Shown here in pieces: positions 1 to 7,735 of a stretch of DNA of 63,426 nt. The position numbers and the translations under genes are program-made. The first letter of the stretch is position 1. Each line of letters starts with the position of its first letter. The stretch lies in NCBI GenBank assembly GCA_023150555.1, contig JAKLKQ010000037.1, positions 1-63,426 on the forward strand, read 5' to 3'. Source of the stretch: Planctomycetota bacterium (GTDB lineage: Bacteria > Planctomycetota > SZUA-567 > H5-PLA8). The notes beneath the pieces were generated by a model, which saw only the letters and a program-made list of their open reading frames with translations, was not told where the DNA came from and ran no database searches.

Positions 1-76
1 CGAGACCTTCATCGCCGTCCTCACCTACAACCTCATGATCCTCGCTCTACTTCTGCCTTTGTTTTCAACAGAGCAA
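1..76 (+). repeat. Left arm of a 76-bp terminal inverted repeat
   Basis: These 76 bases are the exact reverse complement of 63350-63425. The match stops at base 77 on the inner side. In one forward frame the arm reads ETFIAVLTYNLMILALLLPL, which vaguely recalls the C-terminal end of some DDE transposases, but this is too weak to name a family. A perfect match at both ends of an assembled segment usually means that both ends enter copies of the same genomic repeat in opposite orientation, or that assembly stopped at a shared k-mer. A true inverted repeat flanking a mobile segment is less likely but not excluded. Confidence 0.9.
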
Positions 77-110
77 CAAATGGCAATTTTGGGGGCTGTT
101 TTACGGTCTC

Positions 111-133
111 GGTGCCCGGATACCAGAGCTCGG
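111..133. repeat. Short intergenic motif, copy 1
   Basis: This 23-base stretch matches 7707-7729 at about 19 positions, including the core CCGGATACCAGA and a leading GGTG. Both copies lie just past the stop codon of a minus-strand gene: here 17 bases beyond the hydrolase stop, there 6 bases beyond the aldo/keto reductase stop. Read on the minus strand the core GGTATCCGG is partly self-complementary. It could be part of a terminator or a small dispersed repeat; no U-tract follows. Confidence 0.4.
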
Positions 134-150
134 CCTCCGCCGAAAGCTTC

Positions 151-1188
151 CTACAAAAATTCCTTGTAGAACGCGGGCGTCTTCTCGCCGTGGTAGTTGT
201 GTTCGCCCTCGAAGACGTGCTGGCGGCAGCGTTCGGGCACGCCGGCGGCGGCGTAGATCGTCTGCAAGTGCGCGTAGGCCTCGCGAACGGCGGCGATGGG
301 GAAGATCGCGTCCCGCGTGCCGGACTCGATGAGGACCGCGCGCGGAGCGATCAGGCCCGCGACGTCGGACATGGCGCCCCAGCGCGCGAAGCCGGGGCAG
401 CACTGCGAGCCGCAGAACTGGTTGAGTTCCACGGCGAAGGCCTGCCACGTGCAGAGGTACCCGCTGACGACGGCGGCCTTGATGCGTTCGTCCAGCGCCG
501 CCATCCACATGCTCATCGTGCCGCCGAAGGAGAGGCCCACCGAACCGATGCGCGTGGCGTCGACGTCGGCGCGTTGCGCCAGGTAATCGAGCGCGCGGCG
601 GTGGTCGAAGAGGTTCAGGCCCATCAGCGTGTAGCCCAGCAGCGAGGCCTTGTTGCCGTTGACGTTGCACTTGTCGCGCCCGCCGAAGGGCGTGTTGCTG
701 CCGTCGCCGCGCTCGTTCCAGCCGCGCGCGTCGATGGCGATGGCGACGTAGCCGAGTTTCACGGCCTGCACGGCGTAGTCGTAGCGCGCTTCGTCGATGT
801 ACTTGCGCCTTTCGGGGTTGCCGTGGTCGACGCCGCAGACGTTGTCCTTGGCGTCCCAGCCGTGGCCGTGGCAGGCGAGGATGCCGGGGCGGCGTTCGCC
901 GGGCTTGATCCCGTCGGGCACCAGCACCCAGGCGGGGATGGGCATGTGGCGTTCGGCATGGAAGACCACCTTTTCGCGGCGGTAGCCGTCCAGTTGCTCG
1001 CTGCCGACGCGTTCGGGCTTCAGTTCGGCGGGTTCGGGCAGCGGACCGAGCAACTCGGCGATCTTGGCGCGCAGTTTCGCGCGCCAGGCGTCGACGTCGG
1101 CCTTGGTCTTGCCGGTGAAGTGGAGCGCAGGTTTCGTCTCGCGGGCCAGCGTCATCCAGTAGCGGTGCATCACGCCGTCGTAAGGCAT
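151..1188 (-). CDS. Alpha/beta hydrolase, dienelactone hydrolase/acetyl xylan esterase-like
   Basis: This 345-residue protein has the alpha/beta hydrolase layout. The nucleophile elbow GLSFGGTM lies near residue 219, the acidic residue in SGTRDAIFP near 290, and the catalytic histidine in FEGEHNYHG near 330. An HGHG segment near residue 110 probably forms the oxyanion hole. No signal peptide is seen, so it should act in the cytoplasm on an ester or amide of unknown identity. The start at 1188 is preceded by GGGAGG at a normal distance. It follows the DUF1611 gene after 19 bases, so it may be the last gene of the racemase operon and hydrolyse a product of those enzymes. The family is clear; the substrate is not. 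Confidence 0.88.
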   Translation of the reverse strand: MPYDGVMHRYWMTLARETKPALHFTGKTKADVDAWRAKLRAKIAELLGPLPEPAELKPERVGSEQLDGYRREKVVFHAERHMPIPAWVLVPDGIKPGERRPGILACHGHGWDAKDNVCGVDHGNPERRKYIDEARYDYAVQAVKLGYVAIAIDARGWNERGDGSNTPFGGRDKCNVNGNKASLLGYTLMGLNLFDHRRALDYLAQRADVDATRIGSVGLSFGGTMSMWMAALDERIKAAVVSGYLCTWQAFAVELNQFCGSQCCPGFARWGAMSDVAGLIAPRAVLIESGTRDAIFPIAAVREAYAHLQTIYAAAGVPERCRQHVFEGEHNYHGEKTPAFYKEFL

Positions 1189-1207
1189 GGAGCCTCCCGG
1201 GGAGCGG

Positions 1208-2278
1208 CTACTTCCCTTTCCTGATGCCGTAGTGCTTCTCGACGGCGTCGACGAGTTTGTCGGTGCGGCCGAATCGGTAGACGTCGGTGGCGGGCAGTCC
1301 GGTCTCGGCCTCGACCTTCTCCACTTCGCGCTTGGCGTCGGCCTCGGTCATCTCGAAGGTGTTCAACCCGATGGCGACGACCTTCGACGGGCAGACGAGC
1401 CCCGCGAGTTTTTCGTGGAGGTCGATGAGGAACGGCAGCGGCGGGATGGGCGTCTCGACGCTGTGCGTGACTTTGCGCGTGGGGCAGTGGCACATGACCA
1501 TCGCATCCGGCGCGCAGCCGTGGATGAGCCCCAACGTTACGGCGCTGTAGGCCGGATGTCCGATGGCGCCCTGGCCTTCGATGAAGAGGATCTCGCGGTT
1601 CTTGCGTTCCAGGACCAGGCGTTCGCTGGCGCCGTTGGTGAAGTCGCTGATGGTGCGGTCCATGGGGATGCCGCTGTCGGCGATGATGATGCCGGTCTGG
1701 CCGGTGGCGACGAACTCGGCGTCCCAGCCGCGCTTCTTGGCCTCCTTGGTCATCTCAAGCATCACGGACATCTTGCCGAGGTTGCAGTCGCTGCCGACGG
1801 CCAGCACGCGCTTGCACTTGGTGTCCTTGGCGATGTTCTTGCTGCAATCCAGGTCGTCAGGCGGCACGCGAACGTCCCAGATTTTCCGCTTGTACTGCTT
1901 GGCGGCCTTGGCGAGCACCGGGTCGTCGTTGAGGAAACTGTGGAGGCCGCTGATCACGTCGAGTCCCGCCTTCATGGCCTCGACGATCTCCTTCTTCCAC
2001 GAGGCGGGCAGTTTTCCGCCCACCGGGGCGATGCCGATCATCAGCGTGGTGGGCTTCAGCGCCAGGGCTTCCTTCAGGTTCTTGACGATGGGGATGCCCT
2101 TGCCGGTGCCGACGAGTTTATAGAGGTCCTGGCCGGCGGCTTCCTTGTCGAGCACGCAGGCGATCTCCTCGGGACGATAGCGGATCACACTGACGGCAGT
2201 CTTGGCGTTCCAGATGTTCAGGCTGCCGTGGGTGAGGATCACCATGCGGCGTTTCTTGGTGCTGGTGCGCTTGCTCAT
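1208..2278 (-). CDS. DUF1611 family protein, DgcN-like
   Basis: This 356-residue protein matches the DUF1611 family. It has an N-terminal Rossmann-like half (about residues 10-130) and a C-terminal P-loop half with the Walker-A-like segment GSDCNLGKMSV near residue 170. A characterised family member, DgcN, acts in D-glutamate metabolism as an N-acyltransferase of D-amino acids. Here the start codon overlaps the racemase stop in an ATGA arrangement, so the two are almost certainly translated together. That neighbour makes a role in D-amino-acid turnover plausible. The exact reaction is inferred from family and context only. The usual DgcA epimerase partner is absent from the window. Confidence 0.82.
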   Translation of the reverse strand: MSKRTSTKKRRMVILTHGSLNIWNAKTAVSVIRYRPEEIACVLDKEAAGQDLYKLVGTGKGIPIVKNLKEALALKPTTLMIGIAPVGGKLPASWKKEIVEAMKAGLDVISGLHSFLNDDPVLAKAAKQYKRKIWDVRVPPDDLDCSKNIAKDTKCKRVLAVGSDCNLGKMSVMLEMTKEAKKRGWDAEFVATGQTGIIIADSGIPMDRTISDFTNGASERLVLERKNREILFIEGQGAIGHPAYSAVTLGLIHGCAPDAMVMCHCPTRKVTHSVETPIPPLPFLIDLHEKLAGLVCPSKVVAIGLNTFEMTEADAKREVEKVEAETGLPATDVYRFGRTDKLVDAVEKHYGIRKGK

Positions 2279-3024
2279 GGTCTCTTCCTTCGCTTTCGCC
2301 TGCGTTTCGTGCCGGAGGTAGGGCGCGCACGCCGCAGCGTCTCGGCGACCAGCGCGTCCAGCGAGTCGACGACCGGCACGCTCAGGTCGCCGTCGCTCAA
2401 GGCCAGGGAGATTTCGGTGCAGCCCAGCAGCACGGCCTGTGCGCCGCGTTTGACCAGCCGCTGCCCCATCGCGCGCATGGCGCGGCGGGCTTCGCGTTCG
2501 CGGCGGCCGGCCTTGATGTCGTGGATCCCGCGCATCAGCGCGCGCTGTTCGGCCGGCGAAGGCGAGACGGCCTCGATGCCCTGCGCTTCGAGTGTGGCGT
2601 GATACAGCCCCGCCTTCATGGTGCCGTCGGTGGCCATCACGCCCAGGCAGCGCGGCTTGCCGCGCACGCGCCGGCGCGCCTCGGCGATGGTGCATTCGAC
2701 CAGGTGGACCAGCGGTACGCCGGCGGCGCGGCGCAACTGCGGGTACCAGATGTGGATGGTGTTGCAGGGAATCACGACGAAGTCCGCGCCGGCCTGGCGC
2801 AGCGCGCGCAGGGACCTCGAAGCCGCCGGCACGGGGCTGGGCCCGCGGCCCAGGCGCGCGGCGGTGCGGTCGGGGATCTTGGCGTTGTTGTCCAGCACCA
2901 CGCGCAGGTGGTCCTGGTCCTTCGCCACGCCGGGCGTGCGGATCAGCAGGCGGCGGCAGAACTCCAGCGCCGCGGCCGGACCCATGCCGCCCAACACGCC
3001 CACGACGCGTTCGGTGCGAGCCAT
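2275..3024 (-). CDS. Aspartate/glutamate racemase family protein
   Basis: This 249-residue protein is an Asp/Glu racemase type enzyme that interconverts L and D acidic amino acids without a cofactor. Both catalytic cysteines are visible: IPCNTIH near residue 87 and LLGCTEIS near residue 200. The N-terminal VGVLGGMGP loop is typical of the family. The C-terminus is a basic KRRRKRRKRP tail not needed for catalysis. It sits 42 bases downstream of the asparagine synthase gene on the same strand and overlaps the DUF1611 gene by four bases, indicating an operon. Aspartate or glutamate is the likely substrate; the choice cannot be made from sequence alone. Confidence 0.88.
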   Translation of the reverse strand: MARTERVVGVLGGMGPAAALEFCRRLLIRTPGVAKDQDHLRVVLDNNAKIPDRTAARLGRGPSPVPAASRSLRALRQAGADFVVIPCNTIHIWYPQLRRAAGVPLVHLVECTIAEARRRVRGKPRCLGVMATDGTMKAGLYHATLEAQGIEAVSPSPAEQRALMRGIHDIKAGRREREARRAMRAMGQRLVKRGAQAVLLGCTEISLALSDGDLSVPVVDSLDALVAETLRRARPTSGTKRRRKRRKRP

Positions 3025-3066
3025 TGAAAACCCACTCGGTTCAAGGTGTGCAACGAGGGTCCGAGA

Positions 3067-5070
3067 TTATCCCAAGGGCGCGGGGCGTTCCAGCACCGGC
3101 TTGCCGCTGAGGAACGTGCGGTGCCACAACTCCAAGGCCAGCAATGCGTAAAGCCGTTCGCCGTGGTTGGCGGTCCCGGCCTGGTGCTCGTTCCAGAGGT
3201 TCTCCCAGTAGCGCGGGCGGAAGATGCCATCGGTGGCCAGGTGCGAGTCCTCGAAGCGCGCCTGCGCCTCCTTCCTGAGCGCCCCGCGGAACCACTCGTC
3301 CAGCGGCACGCCGAAGCCGCGCTTGGTGCTTTGCGCGACCTGCGGCGGCAGGCGTTCGCCGGCCAGGGCCCGCAGCAGGGGCTTGGTGCGTTTGCCGGGC
3401 ATGCGCACGGCGTCCGGTATCGAGAGTGCCAGCGTCACGAGGTCCACGTCCAGGAAAGGACTACGCACTTCCACGCCGTGTGCCATGGACATGCGGTCCA
3501 CTTTGTGAAGGACGTCGCCGGGCAGATAGGTGACCAGGTCCGCGCGCTGCTGTACGCCCAGTTCGTGGCAGAATTTCCCCGGCTCGTCGGTGTTGTGGAT
3601 CTCCATGGCGGCGCGCTTGAGGGCGTTGGCAAGATCCTCCCGCGCGTCGAGCCCGTCGGTCTGCACGGCGAATTCCGGGTGGTACAGTGCGCGGGCCTGG
3701 GCCTGGTCGAAGAGCGTCAACGCCGAGACGTACGGCGGAAAGCGCTCCTCTTCGGTCTGCCGGCACTTCTCAAGCCAGCGCACCAGGCGATCCCAACCCT
3801 GGCGGCTGGGCGTGGGATGCAACGCTTTCGCCAGGGCAACGAAGCATGCACGCAGGAAGCGCGGCGTCTTCATCCACTGTGTGTAGTACTTCATCCCGGC
3901 GTACCGCTGGTATCCGGCAAAGGCCTCGTCGCCGCCGTCGCCGCTCAGGACCACCGTCGCCAGCGGCTTGGTGCGTTCGGCGAGCGCGAAGGCCGGCAGG
4001 CAGGAGCTGTCGAAGAACGGCTCGTCGGCGTGCCAGACGACCTGTGGCAGGAACTTGAAGACGTCGGCAGGGACCTCGAAGGCGGTGTGCTGCGCCTTCA
4101 AGTGCGCGGCGGTGGCGGTGGCCAGCGCACGTTCGTCCCACTCCGGCTGCGCGAACCCCGCCGCGAAACTGCGCATGCCCGGTTCCATGAAGCTGGCCAC
4201 CAGGCCGCTGTCGATCCCGCCGCTCAGCCATGCGCCCAGGGGCACGTCGGCGAGCAGACGGCGCTTGACCGCCGCGCGGAGTACGCCTTCCCACCGGTGT
4301 TCGGCGATCCAGGTGGCGATGCCGTCCATGCCGCTTTCCTGCTGCATGGCGGTCATGCCGCGCGCGGCGTTCTTCCACGCCTCGGCGTCCGTCGGCGGCT
4401 TCCACCAGCGCCGGTAGACGAACATGCGCCCGACGGCGTCGGCGAGGCTGCCGGGCGGGAGTTTCTCGACTTCGTGGAAGCCGCTGCGCGGCGCGGGCAC
4501 GTAGCGGTAGGTCAGCGCTTCGTGCACGGCGACGGGGTCGATCTCGGCTTCCACCAGGCCGGTGGCGAAGAGCGCCTTTGGTTCGCTGGCGAAGAGCACG
4601 CTGTCGCCGCGCTCGGCGAAGTACAGCGGTTTGACGCCCAGCGGGTCGCGCGCGAGCACCAGGCGCCGCTTGGGCGCGTCCCACAGCGCGAAGGCGAACA
4701 TCCCGCGCAGCTTCGGCAGCAGGGCGTCGATGCCCCATTGTTCGTAGCCGTGCAACAGGACTTCGGTGTCGCTCTTGCTGCGGAATGCATGGCCGGACTT
4801 CTCCAACTCGGCGCGCAGTTCGCGGAAGTTGTAGATCTCGCCGTTGAAGACGACGCGCAGCGTGCCGTCCTCGTTGGCCATCGGCTGGTCGCCGGCGGGG
4901 CTAAGGTCGATGACCTTCAGGCGCCGGAAGCCCAGCGCGCAATGCGTATCGTGCCACAGGCCTTCGCCGTCGGGCCCGCGGTGCGCCAGCACCGCCGCGG
5001 CGCGCTTGACGCGCGCGGGGTCCTCGGGGTCGAGGCCCTGCCAGCGGAGCATTCCGGTGATGCCGCACAT
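3067..5070 (-). CDS. asnB: Asparagine synthase (glutamine-hydrolysing)
   Basis: This 667-residue class B amidotransferase makes asparagine from aspartate, ATP and glutamine, or transfers amide nitrogen to a related acid. The start MCGITG leaves the catalytic cysteine at position 2, which fixes the start at 5070. The glutaminase half has RGPDGEG and FNGEIYN. The synthetase half has the PP-loop SGGIDSG near residue 275. It is divergently placed from a glycosyltransferase gene 96 bases away, so it may belong with surface-polymer genes, where AsnB paralogues often amidate sugars or peptides. It may equally lead the racemase operon downstream. Confidence 0.9.
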   Translation of the reverse strand: MCGITGMLRWQGLDPEDPARVKRAAAVLAHRGPDGEGLWHDTHCALGFRRLKVIDLSPAGDQPMANEDGTLRVVFNGEIYNFRELRAELEKSGHAFRSKSDTEVLLHGYEQWGIDALLPKLRGMFAFALWDAPKRRLVLARDPLGVKPLYFAERGDSVLFASEPKALFATGLVEAEIDPVAVHEALTYRYVPAPRSGFHEVEKLPPGSLADAVGRMFVYRRWWKPPTDAEAWKNAARGMTAMQQESGMDGIATWIAEHRWEGVLRAAVKRRLLADVPLGAWLSGGIDSGLVASFMEPGMRSFAAGFAQPEWDERALATATAAHLKAQHTAFEVPADVFKFLPQVVWHADEPFFDSSCLPAFALAERTKPLATVVLSGDGGDEAFAGYQRYAGMKYYTQWMKTPRFLRACFVALAKALHPTPSRQGWDRLVRWLEKCRQTEEERFPPYVSALTLFDQAQARALYHPEFAVQTDGLDAREDLANALKRAAMEIHNTDEPGKFCHELGVQQRADLVTYLPGDVLHKVDRMSMAHGVEVRSPFLDVDLVTLALSIPDAVRMPGKRTKPLLRALAGERLPPQVAQSTKRGFGVPLDEWFRGALRKEAQARFEDSHLATDGIFRPRYWENLWNEHQAGTANHGERLYALLALELWHRTFLSGKPVLERPAPLG

Positions 5071-5166
5071 GGCGGCAGTCTGGCGCTTGGGCGGCGGCCT
5101 GTAAAGCGAGGGTTGCAAACGGAACGCGGGCCCGGGATCATGTCGTTTTCCCCTGCGGAGCAGCCG

Positions 5167-6012
5167 ATGGCCGACGTACCTTCCGCCAGTCCCGCCGCCG
5201 AGGTCCCTGCTTACGAACGCGGGTCGCTGGCGCTGACGGCGATCGTCGTCAACTATCGCACTTGGGAGGAGACCCACGCGCTGCTGGACATCCTGCACGC
5301 GCAGTTGGACCGGCAGTCCCACGAGATCCTGGTCGTTAACAACTGTCGGCGCACGCACCCGCCGGCGGAGACCTACGAGCGGCCCGTGCGCTTCGTCGAG
5401 TCCGTGCGCAACGTCGGCTTCGCCGGCGCGGTGAACCTGGCCGAGGCCTGCGCGCGCGGCCGCCTGCTGCTGGTGCTCAACCCCGACGCTGTGCCGCAGC
5501 CCGGCGCTGTGCCCGCATTGCTGGACGCGCATGCCCGGTACCCCAAGGCCGCCGTGCTGCTGCCAAAACTCGTCGATGCCGAAGGCCAGGCGCAACCGAG
5601 CGTGCGGACCTTTTACCGCTTCAAGACGATCCTGGCCGCGCGCACGCCCTATGGGCGAACCGCCGGCGGGCGCCGTGAACTCGACGCGCACCTGTACCGC
5701 AACGGCGCGGGCGCGCCCGAGCGCGTTGACTGGGGGCAGGGCGCGGCGATGCTGATCGACCCGCAGCGCCTGCCTCGCGAACGCGGGCGCCTGATGGACG
5801 AGCGCTTCTTCCTGTACATGGAGGACGTGGACCTGTGCTTGCGCGCGTGGCGCGGCGGGTGCGAGGTCCGCTACGTGCCGCAGGCCGTATTCGCCCACGG
5901 GCACCGCCGGGAGAGCGGCAGCAAGCCGATCAGCCTCGCCAACCTGCGCCACTTCACCAGCCTGTTGCGCTTCCTGCTCAAGTACCGCGGCCTTCCGCAA
6001 CGTCCGCAGTAA
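5167..6012 (+). CDS. Glycosyltransferase family 2
   Basis: This 281-residue GT-A fold enzyme has the nucleotide-binding strand TAIVVNYRTWEET near residue 22, the LNPDA motif near residue 108 that fills the DxD role, and the acceptor-side MEDVDLCLR near residue 219. These are typical of rhamnosyltransferase-like members building surface polysaccharides from NDP-sugars at the inner membrane face. The start at 5167 has GGAG seven bases upstream; an in-frame ATG at 5140 has no comparable site. A sugar-1-phosphate transferase gene begins 75 bases downstream, so the two probably act on the same lipid-linked glycan. The sugar is unknown. Confidence 0.88.
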   Translation: MADVPSASPAAEVPAYERGSLALTAIVVNYRTWEETHALLDILHAQLDRQSHEILVVNNCRRTHPPAETYERPVRFVESVRNVGFAGAVNLAEACARGRLLLVLNPDAVPQPGAVPALLDAHARYPKAAVLLPKLVDAEGQAQPSVRTFYRFKTILAARTPYGRTAGGRRELDAHLYRNGAGAPERVDWGQGAAMLIDPQRLPRERGRLMDERFFLYMEDVDLCLRAWRGGCEVRYVPQAVFAHGHRRESGSKPISLANLRHFTSLLRFLLKYRGLPQRPQ

Positions 6013-6087
6013 CTGCCCCTTCCGGTCTACTTCTGCGAGTCGTATACTGGAGCCTTCGTCTGCCGCCCTTTCTTGCCAGGAAGAACG

Positions 6088-7632
6088 ATGAGCAAGGCCA
6101 CCGAAGCGCTGAACGGATACGAAGGGCTGCTGCCGCGCGGCGCGGCGGCGGCTCCGCCCGTTTCCGCCGAGCCGCTGGCGCCGACGCAGGTTCGCCTGCG
6201 CCTGCGGCGGCTGGAAGGCTTGGGCGCGTGGCTGCTTTGGGCGTGCGACATGGGCGTCGCGGCGCTGGCCTGGGAAGGCGCTTGGGCCCTGCGCGAGGCC
6301 TTGAGCGACCGCCTGGGCCCGTTGCTTACGATGGAGCAGGTGACGGGGCGCAGCGCCTGGCTTGCGCTGCTGGTCTTCCTGGCCGCCTATAGCGCCAGCC
6401 TGTACCTCGCGGGCTGTTACGCTACGGGGCGCGCCTGGTGGACGGTGCGTAAGCAACTCCACGCGCTGGTGGTGGCGGTACTGGTCTTCCTGGTCGTCTC
6501 GTATTTCCTGCGCTGGTTCAACCATTCGCGCGCCTTCCTGCTGCTTCTGCCTGCGCTGTTGGCGGCGGGGGCGCTGCTGGAGTGGATGGCATTTTCCTTG
6601 ATTCGGCGCCTCCTGCGCCCGTATGGCCTGGGCCACCGCCGCGTTCTGGTGGTGGGCAGCCCGCGCAGCGCGGCCTGGGTCCTGCACGATCTGGCGGGCG
6701 ACGCCGCCGGTTACCGCCTGTTGGGGCTCTTGACCGACGCCAACAATGCCGCTGCGGCGCTGAAAGACGACGCGCCGGGCGTGCGCACGTTCCGCGGCGT
6801 CGCGCGCGCGGCACGGGTCGCGGCGCGTACGCATGCCGAGGAAGTGGTGCTCTGCCTGCCCGACTGGCAGGCCAAGCGGCTGGTGCACCTGCTGCAGGAA
6901 CTCTGGCCGCTGGGCGTGCGCGTGCATGTGCTTTCGCCCGAGCTGTCCGTATACCTGCGGCGCATCGAGGTGCCGCAGACGGCCTTCCAAGGCTTGGCAC
7001 TGATCGACTTCGGGCGCAGCCCCATGGTGCCGCACGGCCTGCCGTGGAAGCGCTTCGAGGACATTGTCCTGGCGCTCCTGCTGGGCGTCATGGGTGCCCC
7101 GGTATGGCTGCTGATCGCCCTCGGCCTTTGGATCACGCAGGGCCGTCCGGTTCTGTACTGGCAGGACCGGGTGGGGCCGGGCGGGAAGCGCTTCCGCATG
7201 CTGAAGTTCCGCACCATGCGCCCCGGCGCGGAAGCCGAGCAGGAGGAACTGCTCGCCGCCAACGAGGCCATCGGGCCGATCTTCAAGATCCGCGACGATC
7301 CGCGCGTGACGCCGCTGGGGCGCTTCCTGCGCCGCCACAGCCTGGACGAGATCCCGCAGCTGTGGAATGTGCTGCGCGGCGAGATGACGCTCGTCGGCCC
7401 GCGCCCGCCGCTGCCCGGCGAGGTCGCCTACTACGAACCGTGGCATCACCTGCGCCTGGCCGGCGTGGTGGGATGTTCAGGACTGTGGCAGGTCTCCGGG
7501 CGCAGCGACCTGCCCTTCGACGAGATGGCCATGCTGGACATCTACTACCTGCACAACATGACGCCGCGGTTGGACCTGCGCATCCTCGTGCGCACGGTGT
7601 GGGCGGTGCTGATCGGAAAAGGCGCGTATTGA
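6088..7632 (+). CDS. Polyprenyl-phosphate sugar-1-phosphate transferase (exopolysaccharide initiation)
   Basis: This 514-residue membrane protein has four to five N-terminal hydrophobic helices (about residues 50-185), a central nucleotide-binding-like domain opening with RRVLVVGSPRSA, and a C-terminal bacterial sugar transferase domain after about residue 325. Diagnostic segments in the last domain are KFRTMRPGAE, PLGRFLRRHSLDEIPQ and LVGPRPPLPGEV. Such enzymes move a sugar phosphate from an NDP-sugar to undecaprenyl phosphate, the first step of exopolysaccharide or O-antigen assembly. AGGAAG precedes the ATG at 6088. It pairs with the GT2 gene upstream. Confidence 0.92.
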   Translation: MSKATEALNGYEGLLPRGAAAAPPVSAEPLAPTQVRLRLRRLEGLGAWLLWACDMGVAALAWEGAWALREALSDRLGPLLTMEQVTGRSAWLALLVFLAAYSASLYLAGCYATGRAWWTVRKQLHALVVAVLVFLVVSYFLRWFNHSRAFLLLLPALLAAGALLEWMAFSLIRRLLRPYGLGHRRVLVVGSPRSAAWVLHDLAGDAAGYRLLGLLTDANNAAAALKDDAPGVRTFRGVARAARVAARTHAEEVVLCLPDWQAKRLVHLLQELWPLGVRVHVLSPELSVYLRRIEVPQTAFQGLALIDFGRSPMVPHGLPWKRFEDIVLALLLGVMGAPVWLLIALGLWITQGRPVLYWQDRVGPGGKRFRMLKFRTMRPGAEAEQEELLAANEAIGPIFKIRDDPRVTPLGRFLRRHSLDEIPQLWNVLRGEMTLVGPRPPLPGEVAYYEPWHHLRLAGVVGCSGLWQVSGRSDLPFDEMAMLDIYYLHNMTPRLDLRILVRTVWAVLIGKGAY

Positions 7633-7735
7633 AAGTTATGCGGAGTCCGGGCGCCGGGATCCGGTAACCGGTTGAATATGAAGAATTGAGTTTCAATGCT
7701 GTTCCCGGTGTCCGGATACCAGACTCCGGTTCCCG
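7633..7735. terminator. Inverted-repeat stretch between convergent genes
   Basis: This 103-base gap separates the converging sugar transferase and aldo/keto reductase genes. It holds two GC-rich arms, about 7639-7670 and 7705-7730, that are imperfect reverse complements of each other: GGAGTCCGG opens the first and CCAGACTCC closes the second, and ATCCGGTAACCGG faces CCGGTGTCCGGAT. The AT-richer loop lies between. A long imperfect hairpin here could end transcription from both sides, but there is no U-tract. The second arm contains the motif also seen at 111-133. Confidence 0.4.
7707..7729. repeat. Short intergenic motif, copy 2
   Basis: Second copy of the motif at 111-133, sharing the core CCGGATACCAGA and GGTG. 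It begins six bases beyond the aldo/keto reductase stop codon on the minus strand and forms part of the larger inverted repeat in this gap. Confidence 0.4.

Noticed and set aside
1..172. Transposase fragment reading ETFIAVLTYNL and onward
   Set aside because: Only about 25 residues come from the repeat; the remainder is intergenic and antisense to the hydrolase end. Too little to name an insertion sequence.
3046..6012. Long plus-strand reading frame continuing into the glycosyltransferase
   Set aside because: Its first 700 codons are the shadow of asparagine synthase on the other strand and show Arg/Ala-rich, motif-free protein. Only the part from 5167 has family motifs.
3067..7449. Minus-strand frame of over 1400 codons
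   Set aside because: Only the part below 5070, starting MCGITG, is real; the rest is antisense to two glycan genes.
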